Positions 47,083-55,825 of a DNA stretch of 64,000 bases are shown in pieces (within the stretch, counting starts at the first letter, position 1; each line of letters starts with the position of its first letter). The position numbers and the translations under genes are program-made. The notes beneath the pieces are model-generated. The model had not been told where the DNA came from. It worked only from the letters and a program-made list of their open reading frames with translations, and searched no databases. Source of the stretch: Rouxiella badensis (GTDB taxonomy: Bacteria > Pseudomonadota > Gammaproteobacteria > Enterobacterales > Enterobacteriaceae); assembly GCA_026967495.1 (NCBI GenBank), contig CP114060.1:124001-188000 (forward strand). Direction: 5' to 3'.

Positions 47083-48437
47083 GTTGCATTCTCCTGTAAC
47101 GCCCGTACTACCTGCTCCATCGCGGCACTACGTGAACCTTTAATTAAAACGGTAATTACCGCGTGTTCAGATAACAAGCTGGCTAAACGGGCCGTTACAG
47201 CCGCTTTATCCTGAAGATGTTCGCCACAGCCACTGGCATCGCTGATTGCGCGACTGAAGTGACCGACAGTTAAAACTTTATCAATACCGGCGAGACGAAT
47301 AGCTTCACCAACCTCGCGGTGGCAGGCTTCGCTCTCATCGCCCAGCTCGGCCATGTCGCCCAGCGCCATTACCCGGTATCCCGGCATCTCTGCCAGCACC
47401 TGAGCCGCCGCGGTCATCGACCCCACGTTAGCGTTGTAGCTGTCGTCGAGCAGCGTTTTGCCTTCCGCCAGACGAACCGGGAACAGACGCCCTTTCACCG
47501 CCTGTAGCGAAGAAAGCCCCTCACGTACCACCTTGAGCGTCGCACCGACAGAAAGCGCCAGCGCGGCCGCGGCCAGCGCGTTAGCCACGTTATGACGTCC
47601 CGGCAGCGGCAGACTGATATCGATTTGCCCCTGCGGCGAGTGCAGCGTAAAGGTAGTATTGAAGGCATTTACAGTGACGTTGCTGGCATAGAAGTCGACG
47701 CCTTCGGCCGCGTCAGGCGAAAAGCGCCAGACGGTTTTATTGCCGATACGCGCCTGCCAGTGCGGCCAGTCGTTACTGTCCGCGTTAATGATGGCGATGC
47801 CGTCAGCCGGCAGACCGTCGAAAATTTCGCCTTTTGCCTTGGCAACGCCCGCCAGCGACCCGAACCCTTCCAGGTGCGCCGCAGACAGGTTGTTGACCAA
47901 CGCGGTTTGCGGACGAGTCAGGTCTGTGGTGTAGGCAATCTCGCCCTGATGGTTGGCACCAAGCTCAACCACGGCAAAGTCATGTTCAGGGGTCAGGCGC
48001 AGCAGCGTCAGCGGCGCGCCGATGTCATTATTGAAGTTGCCCGCGGTGTACAACACGTTGCCGCACTGGCGCAGAATGGCCGCGGTCATCTCTTTCACCG
48101 AGGTCTTGCCGGAAGAACCGGTCAACGCAACCACACGAGCCGGAACCTGCTGACGCACCCAGGCACCCAATTTTCCCAGCGCAATGCGGGTATCGGCCAC
48201 GACCAGCTGAGGCGCCTCCACCGGCAGACGTTTGCTAACGATGAGCGCTGCCGCCCCGGCCTTGACTGCATCGGCGGCGAAGTCGTGCGCATCAAAATTT
48301 TCACCTTTAAGGGCGATAAACAGGCAGCCCGGCGTGATTTGACGCGTATCGGTGGTCACCGCATCAATCTGCGTGTCGTTACCGAACAGTTCAGCGCTCA
48401 GCACGTCGGTCAGTTTTTGTAGAGAAACCGGGATCAT
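47076..48437 (-). CDS. murF: UDP-MurNAc-tripeptide--D-Ala-D-Ala ligase
   Basis: Completes the muramyl pentapeptide. 453 residues (452 in E. coli). The ATP site VVALTGSSGKTSVKEMTAAIL, VELGANHQGEIAYTTDL, the LPGRHNVANALAAAALA block and LLDDSYNANVGSMTAA are intact, and the end is AMEQVVRALQENATC. The start overlaps the murE stop by 4 bp. The frame is intact. Confidence 0.97.
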   Translation of the reverse strand: MIPVSLQKLTDVLSAELFGNDTQIDAVTTDTRQITPGCLFIALKGENFDAHDFAADAVKAGAAALIVSKRLPVEAPQLVVADTRIALGKLGAWVRQQVPARVVALTGSSGKTSVKEMTAAILRQCGNVLYTAGNFNNDIGAPLTLLRLTPEHDFAVVELGANHQGEIAYTTDLTRPQTALVNNLSAAHLEGFGSLAGVAKAKGEIFDGLPADGIAIINADSNDWPHWQARIGNKTVWRFSPDAAEGVDFYASNVTVNAFNTTFTLHSPQGQIDISLPLPGRHNVANALAAAALALSVGATLKVVREGLSSLQAVKGRLFPVRLAEGKTLLDDSYNANVGSMTAAAQVLAEMPGYRVMALGDMAELGDESEACHREVGEAIRLAGIDKVLTVGHFSRAISDASGCGEHLQDKAAVTARLASLLSEHAVITVLIKGSRSAAMEQVVRALQENATC

Positions 48438-49921
48438 GCAATCACCCCCAACAGGCGCGCGGCGGTAACGCGATCCGAGTAATCGAAACGCTGGTTGCCG
48501 ACCAATTGGTAATCTTCGTGGCCCTTGCCCGCCAGCAGCACTACGTCATTCTCAGTCGCCTGCATGATAGCGCTGGTTACCGCTTCGGCGCGGCCAGGGA
48601 TCGCCAGCGCACGGCCAGCATCGAGCAAGCCGGAAAGGATGTCGTTGATGATGGCACGAGGGTCTTCGCTGCGCGGGTTGTCGTCGGTCACCACAACGCA
48701 GTCGGCGTACTGCTCGGCAATGCCCCCCATCAGAGGGCGTTTGCCTTTATCGCGGTCACCGCCGCAGCCGAACACGCACCACAGCTTGCCGGTGCAGTGC
48801 AGACGAGCCGCCGCCAACGCCTTCTCCAGCGCATCGGGGGTGTGGGCATAATCGACGACGACGGTCGGACGGCCGGGCGCATGGAACACTTCCATACGAC
48901 CGCAAACCGGCTGTAGCTGCGGCGCGGTTTTCAATAATTCGTCAAAGGCATAGCCGAGCGACAGCAGCGTACCCAGTGCAACCAGCAGGTTACTGACGTT
49001 GAAAGCGCCCATCAGACGGCTTTCGAGCACGCCATTGCCCCAGCTTGAGTCCAGCTCGACCGTCGCCCCTTTGTCGTGATAGCTCACGCGGGACGCAGAC
49101 AGCCAGCGCCCTTTCCAGTCAGCCGGTAATTTGTTTTCCATGCTGACGGCCACGGCATCCGGCAGTTTTGCCAACCAGCGCTGCCCCACGCTATCGTCAG
49201 CGTTGATAATTTTCTGCTCACTTTCGTGGGTCGAAAACAGCTGCCACTTGGCCTCTTCGTAATGCTGCATGTCACCGTGGTAATCCAGGTGATCGCGGCT
49301 CAGGTTGGTGAAGGCCGCTGCGGCAAAGGGCAGAGCCGAGACACGGTGCTGCACCAGACCGTGCGAAGAGACTTCCATCGCGGCAAAGGTCGCGCCCTGC
49401 TGCACTAAATCGCCCAGGATTTGCTGCACCTGGACCGCAGAGCCGGTCGTATTTTCAGCCGGTACTACGCGGTTGAGCAGGCCGTTTCCGACGGTACCCA
49501 TCACGGCACTGGTTTCGCCCAACAGCTGCGCCCACTGCGCCAACAGCTGCGTCGTGGTGGTTTTGCCGTTGGTGCCGGTCACGCCAACCAGACGCAGCGC
49601 GGCGCCAGGCTGTTCATAGAATCGACCTGCTATCTCCGACAACAGCAGATTCAGGTTATCCAGATACACCACGGGCACGCCGTGCTGAACTCTGACAGCG
49701 CCGTGTTCGGCCTGTCCCTGCGCTTCTGCGACTACCGCGCTAACGCCCTGCGCAATAGCCTGAGGAATATAGTGACGGCCATCGCTCGTATGGCCAGAAA
49801 TCGCGACAAACAGATCGCCAGCAGCCGCAGTGCGGCTGTCGAGCGTCATGTCTTTTAACACCGTGTTCGGGGCATCACTCACCCAAGGTGCAAGTAGGTC
49901 GCGTAAATTACGATCTGTCAC
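48434..49921 (-). CDS. murE: UDP-MurNAc-L-Ala-D-Glu--meso-diaminopimelate ligase
   Basis: Adds meso-DAP to the peptide stem. From GTG 49921 the protein has 495 residues, exactly the E. coli length, and starts (M)TDRNLRDLLAPW. AGAGG lies nine bases before this GTG; an ATG 33 bp upstream (49954) is open but gives an extra N-terminus inside ftsI. The ATP site VGVTGTNGKTTTTQLLAQW, MEVSSHGLVQHRV, NLSRDHLDYHG and the DAP-specificity motif DNPRSEDP are intact. It overlaps the ftsI end. Confidence 0.95.
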   Translation of the reverse strand: MTDRNLRDLLAPWVSDAPNTVLKDMTLDSRTAAAGDLFVAISGHTSDGRHYIPQAIAQGVSAVVAEAQGQAEHGAVRVQHGVPVVYLDNLNLLLSEIAGRFYEQPGAALRLVGVTGTNGKTTTTQLLAQWAQLLGETSAVMGTVGNGLLNRVVPAENTTGSAVQVQQILGDLVQQGATFAAMEVSSHGLVQHRVSALPFAAAAFTNLSRDHLDYHGDMQHYEEAKWQLFSTHESEQKIINADDSVGQRWLAKLPDAVAVSMENKLPADWKGRWLSASRVSYHDKGATVELDSSWGNGVLESRLMGAFNVSNLLVALGTLLSLGYAFDELLKTAPQLQPVCGRMEVFHAPGRPTVVVDYAHTPDALEKALAAARLHCTGKLWCVFGCGGDRDKGKRPLMGGIAEQYADCVVVTDDNPRSEDPRAIINDILSGLLDAGRALAIPGRAEAVTSAIMQATENDVVLLAGKGHEDYQLVGNQRFDYSDRVTAARLLGVIA

Positions 49922-51670
49922 CTGAAGCCTCTTTTTGATTATTGACAATGTCATTGCCTACGTCCGTCGGTAAGGCGTCCGGCTCAACGTTCATCGTGCG
50001 CAGTACGCCGCCCATGATGGCGCCAAATACCGGTGCGGATACCGCACCACCGTAGTATTTACCCGCCTGAGGATCGTTAATGACGACCACCAAGGCAAAT
50101 CGAGGATGACTCGCAGGCGCAACGCCCGCGGTATAGGCAATGTACTTGTTCATGTATTGGCCATCCGGGCCAACTTTTTTGCCGTACCGGTTTTGATGGC
50201 GATGCGGTAACCCTTGATAGCGGCCTTAACGCCACCACCACCGGGAAGCGCGACGCTTTCCATCATGTGAACAACGGTACGCACCAGGGGTTCAGGGAAA
50301 ACACGTTCACCGGAGACCGGCGGATCAACTTTGGTTATCGACAGCGGACGGGCAATGCCCATGCTGCCAATCGTTGCATAGACTCGCGCTAGCTGGAGAG
50401 GTGTCACCATTAGCCCGTAGCCGAAAGAGAAGGTGGCCCTCTCTATGTCAGACCACCGTTGTTTTTTGGATATAAGCCACTGCTTTCCCCAACCAGTCCC
50501 AAATTGGTGGGTTTACCCAATCCGAAGCGCGAGTAAGTATCTACCAGCTCTGCGGACGGCATCGCTAACGCCAGTTTTGAAACACCGACGTTACTCGACT
50601 TCTGTAGGATACCGGTGATGGAAAGCTCCGGGTATCTCGCGACGTCTTTGATTTCCTTACCGTTAATGCGGTACGGCAGGGTGTTTAATACGCTATTTTC
50701 CTTGATGACACCGCGTTTGAGCGCCGTCATCACCACCATTGGTTTCACCGTTGAGTCCCGGCTCGAAGATATCGGTGATCGCGCGGTTACGCATGGTCTC
50801 TTGCGGGGTACCAGCAAGGTTGTTTGGGTTATAGGAGGGGCTATTGGCCATCGCCAGGACTTCGCCGGTATTAACGTCAACCAGCACGGCAGTGCCCGAC
50901 TCGGCCTTGTTAAACGCCACGGCATTGTTCAGTTCACGATAAACCAGTGCCTGCAGACGTTCGTCAATACTGAGCACCAGATTATGCGCGGCCTGGCTGT
51001 CTAAGGTGGAGATATCTTCGATGACGCGGCCAGAGCGGTCTTTACGCACCGTACGCTCACCGGGTTGGCCGGTCAGCCAGCGGTCAAAGCTCTTCTCGAC
51101 GCCTTCGATGCCCTGCCCGTCAATGTTGGTCACGCCGATAACGTGCGCCGTGACCTGACCCGCAGGATAGTAGCGGCGCGATTCCTGACGCAGGAAGATG
51201 CCCGGAAGTTTCAGCTTGCGGATGTAGTCGCCGATAGCCGGGTTAATCTGGCGCGCCAGATAGACAAAGCGACCTTTAGGATTGGCATTAACGCGGCTGG
51301 TCAGTTGGTCGAGCGGCATATTGAGTGCATCGGCCAGCGCTTTCCAGCGGTTATCAACGGTAATACCGCCGTGCTCATTGACCTCTTTCGGGTCAGCCCA
51401 GATGGCGTTTACCGGCACGCTGACCGCCAGAGGACGACCGGCGCGATCGCTTATCATACCGCGAGAGGTTGGAATAGCCTGAACGCGGAGCGAACGCATG
51501 TCGCCCTCACGCACCAGCCTGTCGGGGTTGATGACCTGAAGATAGGCGACGCGGGACATCAACCCTATCAGCCCCAGAAGAATGCAGCCGCACAGCAACG
51601 CAAAACGCCAGCTTACAAAGCTGGCTTTATCTTCCTGACGCTTAAACTTCGCGGCACGTGTCGCTTTCAT
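49908..51670 (-). CDS. ftsI: septal transpeptidase FtsI / PBP3 (three frame breaks)
   Basis: Class B penicillin-binding protein of the divisome. It starts MKATRAAKFKRQEDKASFVSWRFALLCGCILL (membrane anchor) at 51670. Break 1 (50756): GGGACTCAACG should be GGGCTCAACG, restoring the active-site FEPGSTVKPMVVM. Break 2 (T-run 50462-50467): one A is missing on the gene strand, restoring YPKKQRWSDIERATFSFGYGL. Break 3 (T-run 50175-50180): one A is missing, restoring the KTGTAKK box followed by VGPDGQYMNKYIAYTAG. The SSN motif (QKSSNVGVSKLA) is intact. The repaired length is 587 residues (588 in E. coli). One break is of the GRGCYC class and two are homopolymer losses. Confidence 0.94.
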
Positions 51671-51739
51671 CTGTCGCTTGTCATCTCCATGAGCAAATTG
51701 CCTTTAACCGAGTGGCAGAAGCCTTAAAGCAGAATAATT

Positions 51740-52060
51740 TTATTGCTGCACAACAATGGTTTCCTGAGAAGGGTCAACATGTTGCATCTGCAATTTTTCC
51801 GTTGCGATACGTTCTACCCGGCTGTGATCGCCGAGGGCATTCTCTTCGAGGATTAGGTTGCGCCATTCAATATCCAGCGCATCCTTTTCCAAAACCAGCT
51901 GTTCACGCTGAGCCGTCAGCAGACGCGTTTTATGTGATACCGTAACGACCGCCATAGCGCTTATCAGAGTCGAGACAAGCAAAATCATCGGGATCTTTCC
52001 GTTGCGCAAAATGTCGCTGAAAATGACCCCAACCAAACCATGACGCTCATTACCTATCAT
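51740..52060 (-). CDS. ftsL: cell division protein FtsL
   Basis: Small bitopic divisome protein, partner of FtsB and FtsQ. It has 106 residues against 121 in E. coli, being shorter at the cytoplasmic N-terminus (MIGNERHGLVGVIFSDILRNGK). One membrane segment (IPMILLVSTLISAMAVVTVS) is followed by the leucine-zipper coiled coil LLTAQREQLVLEKDALDIEWRNLI. Its ATG overlaps the rsmH stop by 4 bp, and it is 69 bp before ftsI. Confidence 0.96.
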   Translation of the reverse strand: MIGNERHGLVGVIFSDILRNGKIPMILLVSTLISAMAVVTVSHKTRLLTAQREQLVLEKDALDIEWRNLILEENALGDHSRVERIATEKLQMQHVDPSQETIVVQQ

Positions 52061-52998
52061 TGCGCGGTCCTCGCGGCAAAACGCAGTACTGAACTGCGTG
52101 CTCGTGGATTTTCTGCCACCTCGGCCTCCGACGGCATCATTTTGCCGATGGATTTAAGGGTGCGTCCTCCGAGACTCTGCAGCTGCGCTTCGGTCATCGG
52201 GATCCCCGATGGCACCTGCGGTCCCCGGCTGTGCTGGCGAATAAATCGTTTAACAATTCTGTCTTCCAGCGAGTGGAAACTGATGACGGACAGGCGGCCA
52301 TCGGTTGCCAGAACTTCGAGTGCGCCGTCGAGTGCGCGTTCTATCTCTTCCAGCTCGCTGTTGATATAAATACGCACAGCCTGGAAGCTGCGCGTCGCCG
52401 GATGCTTATGCTTCTCACGAATCGGTGAGGCATTGGCAATCAGGTCGGCCAGCTCCTTGGTGCGCGTCATTGGCTGTTCGCGGTTGCGTTCAACGATGGC
52501 GCGGGCAATACGCTTGGCGAAACGTTCTTCGCCGAAAGTCTTCAATACCCAGGCAATATCTTCGGCTTCTGCCTTCATCAACCATTCAGCTGCTGAATAA
52601 CCACGGCTCGGATCCATACGCATGTCCAGAGGTCCGTCACGCATAAACGAGAAGCCACGCTCCGGATCGTCCAACTGCGGCGAAGATACGCCAAGATCCA
52701 GCAAAATACCGTCAATCTTGCCTACCAGGCCGCGATCCTTGACGTATTCTGCCAGCTCGGAAAACGGGCCATGCACGATAGAAAAACGTGGATCGCCAAT
52801 CGCCTTCGAGGCTTCGATCGCCTGAGGATCGCGGTCGATAGCCAATAAACGTCCTTCAGGGCCAAGCTGTGACAAAATCAGTCGCGAATGACCGCCGCGA
52901 CCAAAGGTTCCATCAATGTAAATGCCGTCGGGGCGAATGTTCAGCCCATTTACGGCTTCATCCAATAACACGGATGTATGTTTGTAATTTTCAAGCAT
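52057..52998 (-). CDS. rsmH: 16S rRNA (cytosine1402-N4)-methyltransferase
   Basis: SAM-dependent methylation of C1402 in the ribosomal P site. It has 313 residues, as in E. coli. The SAM-binding IDGTFGRGGHSRLILSQLGP, GILLDLGVSSPQLDDPERGFSF, and the C-terminal RLSVISFHSLEDRIVKRFIR are intact. Second gene of the dcw cluster, 2 bp after mraZ. Confidence 0.97.
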   Translation of the reverse strand: MLENYKHTSVLLDEAVNGLNIRPDGIYIDGTFGRGGHSRLILSQLGPEGRLLAIDRDPQAIEASKAIGDPRFSIVHGPFSELAEYVKDRGLVGKIDGILLDLGVSSPQLDDPERGFSFMRDGPLDMRMDPSRGYSAAEWLMKAEAEDIAWVLKTFGEERFAKRIARAIVERNREQPMTRTKELADLIANASPIREKHKHPATRSFQAVRIYINSELEEIERALDGALEVLATDGRLSVISFHSLEDRIVKRFIRQHSRGPQVPSGIPMTEAQLQSLGGRTLKSIGKMMPSEAEVAENPRARSSVLRFAARTAQ

Positions 52999-53000
52999 GC

Positions 53001-53459
53001 TTATAGTGACAAGTCCTGTAATCTCTCGGAAAGCGGTTCCTGAGACGATTGTTCAGCGTCAATGTCTTCCTTGACTTGTTGATACCAGGTCTGTTCATCC
53101 CACAGTTCAAACTTGTTGAACTGCCCAACCAGCATCACTTCTTTGGCCAGCCCAGCGTGCTGTCGCAAAGTGTTTACGATGAGCAGACGCCCGGCGTTAT
53201 CCATCTGACATTCACTCGCGTGACCCAATAACAAACGCTGAATACGACGCTCGACCGGGTTCATGCTCGACAGACGGGACAATTTTTGTTCGATAACTTC
53301 CCATTCGGGCAAGGTGTAAAGAAGCAGGCATGGGTGATGAAGATCGATGGTGCAGACCATCTGACCTTGCGACTCTTCGCTCAGCAAATCCCGATATCGG
53401 GTGGGTACGGCAAGCCGCCCTTTGCTGTCGAGGTTAACCATCGTTGCCCCACGAAACAT
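53001..53459 (-). CDS. mraZ: transcriptional regulator MraZ
   Basis: AbrB-like ring-forming regulator that represses its own dcw promoter. It has 152 residues, the same as E. coli. The two DXXXR motifs are present: LDSKGRLAVP in the first half and MDNAGRLLIV in the second. The open frame extends six codons upstream; ATG 53459 gives MFRGATMVNLD. Three 10-bp binding boxes and a promoter lie just upstream. First gene of the division cluster. Confidence 0.97.
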   Translation of the reverse strand: MFRGATMVNLDSKGRLAVPTRYRDLLSEESQGQMVCTIDLHHPCLLLYTLPEWEVIEQKLSRLSSMNPVERRIQRLLLGHASECQMDNAGRLLIVNTLRQHAGLAKEVMLVGQFNKFELWDEQTWYQQVKEDIDAEQSSQEPLSERLQDLSL

Positions 53460-53483
53460 ACCTGAGCTACCCCTCAATGACCC

Positions 53484-53513
53484 TTTTCACCACTTTACAC
53501 CACAAATTCCCAC
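53484..53513 (-). promoter_or_regulatory. MraZ-binding boxes, three 10-bp direct repeats
   Basis: On the minus strand GTGGGAATTT, GTGGTGTAAA and GTGGTGAAAA follow one another with an exact 10-bp period. This matches the known MraZ operator of E. coli (three TGGG-type repeats spaced 10 bp) between the promoter and mraZ. The repeats lie just downstream of the -10 hexamer. Confidence 0.85.
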
Positions 53514-53520
53514 TTAAAGG

Positions 53521-53550
53521 AGTTTACGGATGCTTTTAAAACCTTGTCAA
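53521..53550 (-). promoter_or_regulatory. dcw cluster promoter (Pmra)
   Basis: On the minus strand TTGACA (plus 53545-53550), an 18-bp spacer and TAAACT (plus 53521-53526). The perfect -35 and the MraZ boxes directly downstream support it as the main promoter of the division cluster. Confidence 0.75.
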
Positions 53551-54123
53551 GCCAGAGAGGCCAAGGTTTCCGATTATTTACAGGCAATAAGTTAGGCAAA
53601 ATCCGAACCTTGAAGGGGTCTTTCTGAGGGATTAAAAAATAACGCTATGATTAGTTGAGGAAAAATCATTTAAATAACAATAACGGTCAAAATTAAATCA
53701 ACTTGGCCATTATTTATCTAATTATATTCTTCTGCTACCGATCTCTCATTTCTTAAAACCACGAACTTTGCTAATTACTTTAAAACCAGCGCCAAGCTTT
53801 AAGCACCTAAAAAAGGTCCAGCACGCTCACCAACCCCGCTTGCTGCGGCTTTTGCGGCTAAAGGAGCAAGGTTCAAAACCGTCTGGCCAAATTAAGCCGG
53901 GAATTCTACAGCAGAATAGGGCGTAATAATCACGTATTTTTAAAATTGATTATTCCATTTTTATTAGCGAAACCATTTTCAAATAATTATTTGTGTGAGA
54001 TTGCTCTTAATCTTAATGGTTAATGCCCTTTTAAGAATACCCGCAATGTTTTTGGCTGAAATTCCGCCATGAGAAAAGTATTGTTTTGTAAAGCTAAGGA
54101 AAAAGAGAGGCAGAGGGCAATGG

Positions 54124-54154
54124 AAGCGGAAAAGCGTGAACGCTTAATCCGCTT
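54124..54154 (-). terminator. hairpin after cra
   Basis: AAGCGG (54124-54129) pairs with CCGCTT (54149-54154), with AGCG/CGCT nested inside, starting 8 bp after the cra stop. The T-tract on the minus strand is poor, so this is a likely but not strong terminator. Confidence 0.5.
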
Positions 54155-54161
54155 CACATTA

Positions 54162-55166
54162 TCACTTACGACTAAGGCGACCGCGGCGGAAAAGATTGCG
54201 GCGAATGCGGGTGAGGCCGGCTTTCGGTTTCTTCGGCTCATCAAGGCAGGCAAGCACCAGCTCGAGCACGCGTTCTGCAACGTCACGATGACGCTGTGCG
54301 ACGGCAAGCACTGGACATTCCAGGAAGTCGAGCAGCTCGTTGTCGCCAAAGGTCGCGATCGCAAGATCGGACGGCAGACGCCCTTTCTCTCTCAGGGTAA
54401 CGTCCATCACTCCCTGCAACAGCTGGAACGAGGTGGTGTATAACGCCTTCGGCATCTCGTGGGTCTTCAGCCACTGGGCAAAAACCTGCGCCGCAGAGTC
54501 GCGGTCATAGGCGTTGGCGTAAAGATACTCTGGTTGACGCGCGTCACCTTCCCAAGCCTGACGGAATCCCTGCTCACGCAGGAAGCTGACGGAGAGTTCA
54601 GGGAGTGCGCCCAGATACAACACGCTCTCGGCCGGGAAGTTGCGCAGCTCCTGCGCCAACATGAAGGCATCTTCCTGATCCGCACCGACAACGCTGATAA
54701 AGTTTTCAGGATCAAGTGCGCGGTCGAGCGCAATAATCGGAAAGTCGTCTTTGGCCCAGCGCTGATAAAACGGATGCTCCGGCGGCAGCGAGGTCGAGAT
54801 AATGATGGCGTCAACCTGACGCTGAAGCAGATGCTCGATGCAGCGCATCTCGTTATCAGGCTGATCCTCGGAGCAGGCAATCAACAGCTGATAGCCGCGC
54901 TGACGCGCCTGACGCTCGAGAAAATTGGCGATTTTGGTATAGCTGGTATTTTCCAAATCAGGAATGACCAGCCCGATCGAACGGGTCCTGCCAGCGCGCA
55001 AACCTGCTGCAACGGCGTTGGGGTGATAATTATGTTCCTTCACGACAGCCATGACCTTCTCGACTGTCTTATCGCTGACACGATACTGCTTCGCTTTGCC
55101 ATTAATTACATAACTGGCAGTGGTACGCGAAACACCCGCTAACCTCGCGATTTCATCCAGTTTCAC
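54162..55166 (-). CDS. cra: catabolite repressor/activator Cra (FruR)
   Basis: LacI-family regulator of carbon flow, relieved by fructose 1-phosphate / 1,6-bisphosphate. It has 334 residues, the same as E. coli. The N-terminal helix-turn-helix KLDEIARLAGVSRTTASYVINGKA and the ligand domain (SIGLVIPDLENTSYTKIANFLERQARQRGYQLLIA) are highly conserved. Tandem GTG codons occur; the one at 55166 gives the E. coli start and has AAGGGG at good spacing. It follows ilvIH on the same strand after a terminator. Confidence 0.97.
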   Translation of the reverse strand: MKLDEIARLAGVSRTTASYVINGKAKQYRVSDKTVEKVMAVVKEHNYHPNAVAAGLRAGRTRSIGLVIPDLENTSYTKIANFLERQARQRGYQLLIACSEDQPDNEMRCIEHLLQRQVDAIIISTSLPPEHPFYQRWAKDDFPIIALDRALDPENFISVVGADQEDAFMLAQELRNFPAESVLYLGALPELSVSFLREQGFRQAWEGDARQPEYLYANAYDRDSAAQVFAQWLKTHEMPKALYTTSFQLLQGVMDVTLREKGRLPSDLAIATFGDNELLDFLECPVLAVAQRHRDVAERVLELVLACLDEPKKPKAGLTRIRRNLFRRGRLSRK

Positions 55167-55258
55167 CACGAACCCCTTAATTGAAGTAAATACTCTCAAT
55201 ATCTAACCCGAGAAGACCCTACTCGGCAAGGTGTTTTACGATAACTCATCGCCCCATA

Positions 55259-55288
55259 ACAAAAAAGCCCAACCGAAGTTGAGCTTTT
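55259..55288 (-). terminator. terminator of ilvIH
   Basis: On the minus strand AAAAGCTCAAC-TTCG-GTTGGGCTTTTTT: a stem with one mismatch, a UUCG loop and a T-run. It lies about 45 bp after the ilvH stop. Confidence 0.88.
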
Positions 55289-55331
55289 TGAACGACGACA
55301 CAAAACACATTTGTCGCCGGGCGATGACCTG

Positions 55332-55823
55332 TTAGCGCATCACCTTGTCACCACGGGACACACCGACCACGCCTGAACGAGCCACTTCAACAATTTCTGC
55401 GACTTCGCGCACCGTGTTGAGGAAGGCGTCAAGTTTGTCGCTGGTACCGGCAAGCTGAACCGTGTAAAGCGTAGCAGTCACATCGACAATCTGCCCACGG
55501 AAGATTTCGGTAGAACGTTTGATCTCTTCGCGTCCGTAGCCGGTCGCCTGCAGTTTCACCAACATTATCTCGCGCTCGACGTGGGCGCCCTGCACCAGTT
55601 CGTTCACTCGCAGCACGTCGACCAGCTTGTGCAGCTGCTTTTCTATCTGCTCAAGAACCTTGGCATCGCCCACGGTCTGAATGGTCATGCGTGAGAGCGT
55701 GGGATCGTCGGTCGGCGCCACGGTCAGGCTTTCAATGTTATAGCCGCGCTGGGAGAACAGCCCGACCACGCGTGACAGTGCGCCCGATTCGTTTTCTAAC
55801 AGTACAGATAAAATCCGGCGCAT
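55332..55823 (-). CDS. ilvH: acetolactate synthase III small (regulatory) subunit
   Basis: ACT-domain subunit conferring valine feedback inhibition on IlvI. It has 163 residues, the same as E. coli. The ACT domain MRRILSVLLENESGALSRVVGLFSQRGYNIESL lies at the N-terminus and the second domain ends GVVGVSRGDKVMR. The open frame extends upstream, but ATG 55823 is the family start and lies 2 bp after the ilvI stop. Confidence 0.97.
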   Translation of the reverse strand: MRRILSVLLENESGALSRVVGLFSQRGYNIESLTVAPTDDPTLSRMTIQTVGDAKVLEQIEKQLHKLVDVLRVNELVQGAHVEREIMLVKLQATGYGREEIKRSTEIFRGQIVDVTATLYTVQLAGTSDKLDAFLNTVREVAEIVEVARSGVVGVSRGDKVMR

Positions 55824-55825
55824 GA

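Larger units (their letters stand above)
53460..54161. other. mraZ-cra intergenic region
   Basis: About 700 bp, strongly AT-rich in the middle (about 53,630-54,010). Apart from the MraZ boxes, the dcw promoter and the cra hairpin, no gene is supported. A reading frame on the plus strand from 54069 overlaps cra and looks like a shadow. E. coli also has a long gap here. Confidence 0.6.

Noticed and set aside
50150..51670. ftsI as three or four separate genes or a true pseudogene
   Set aside because: The pieces join into one 587-residue PBP3 with all active-site motifs after three one-base corrections. The gene is essential and no second copy is visible in the window.
54069..54443. Plus-strand reading frame of 124 codons rich in Lys and Glu
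   Set aside because: It overlaps the end of cra on the opposite strand and its sequence is what antisense to that gene gives. No ribosome site or known family is apparent.
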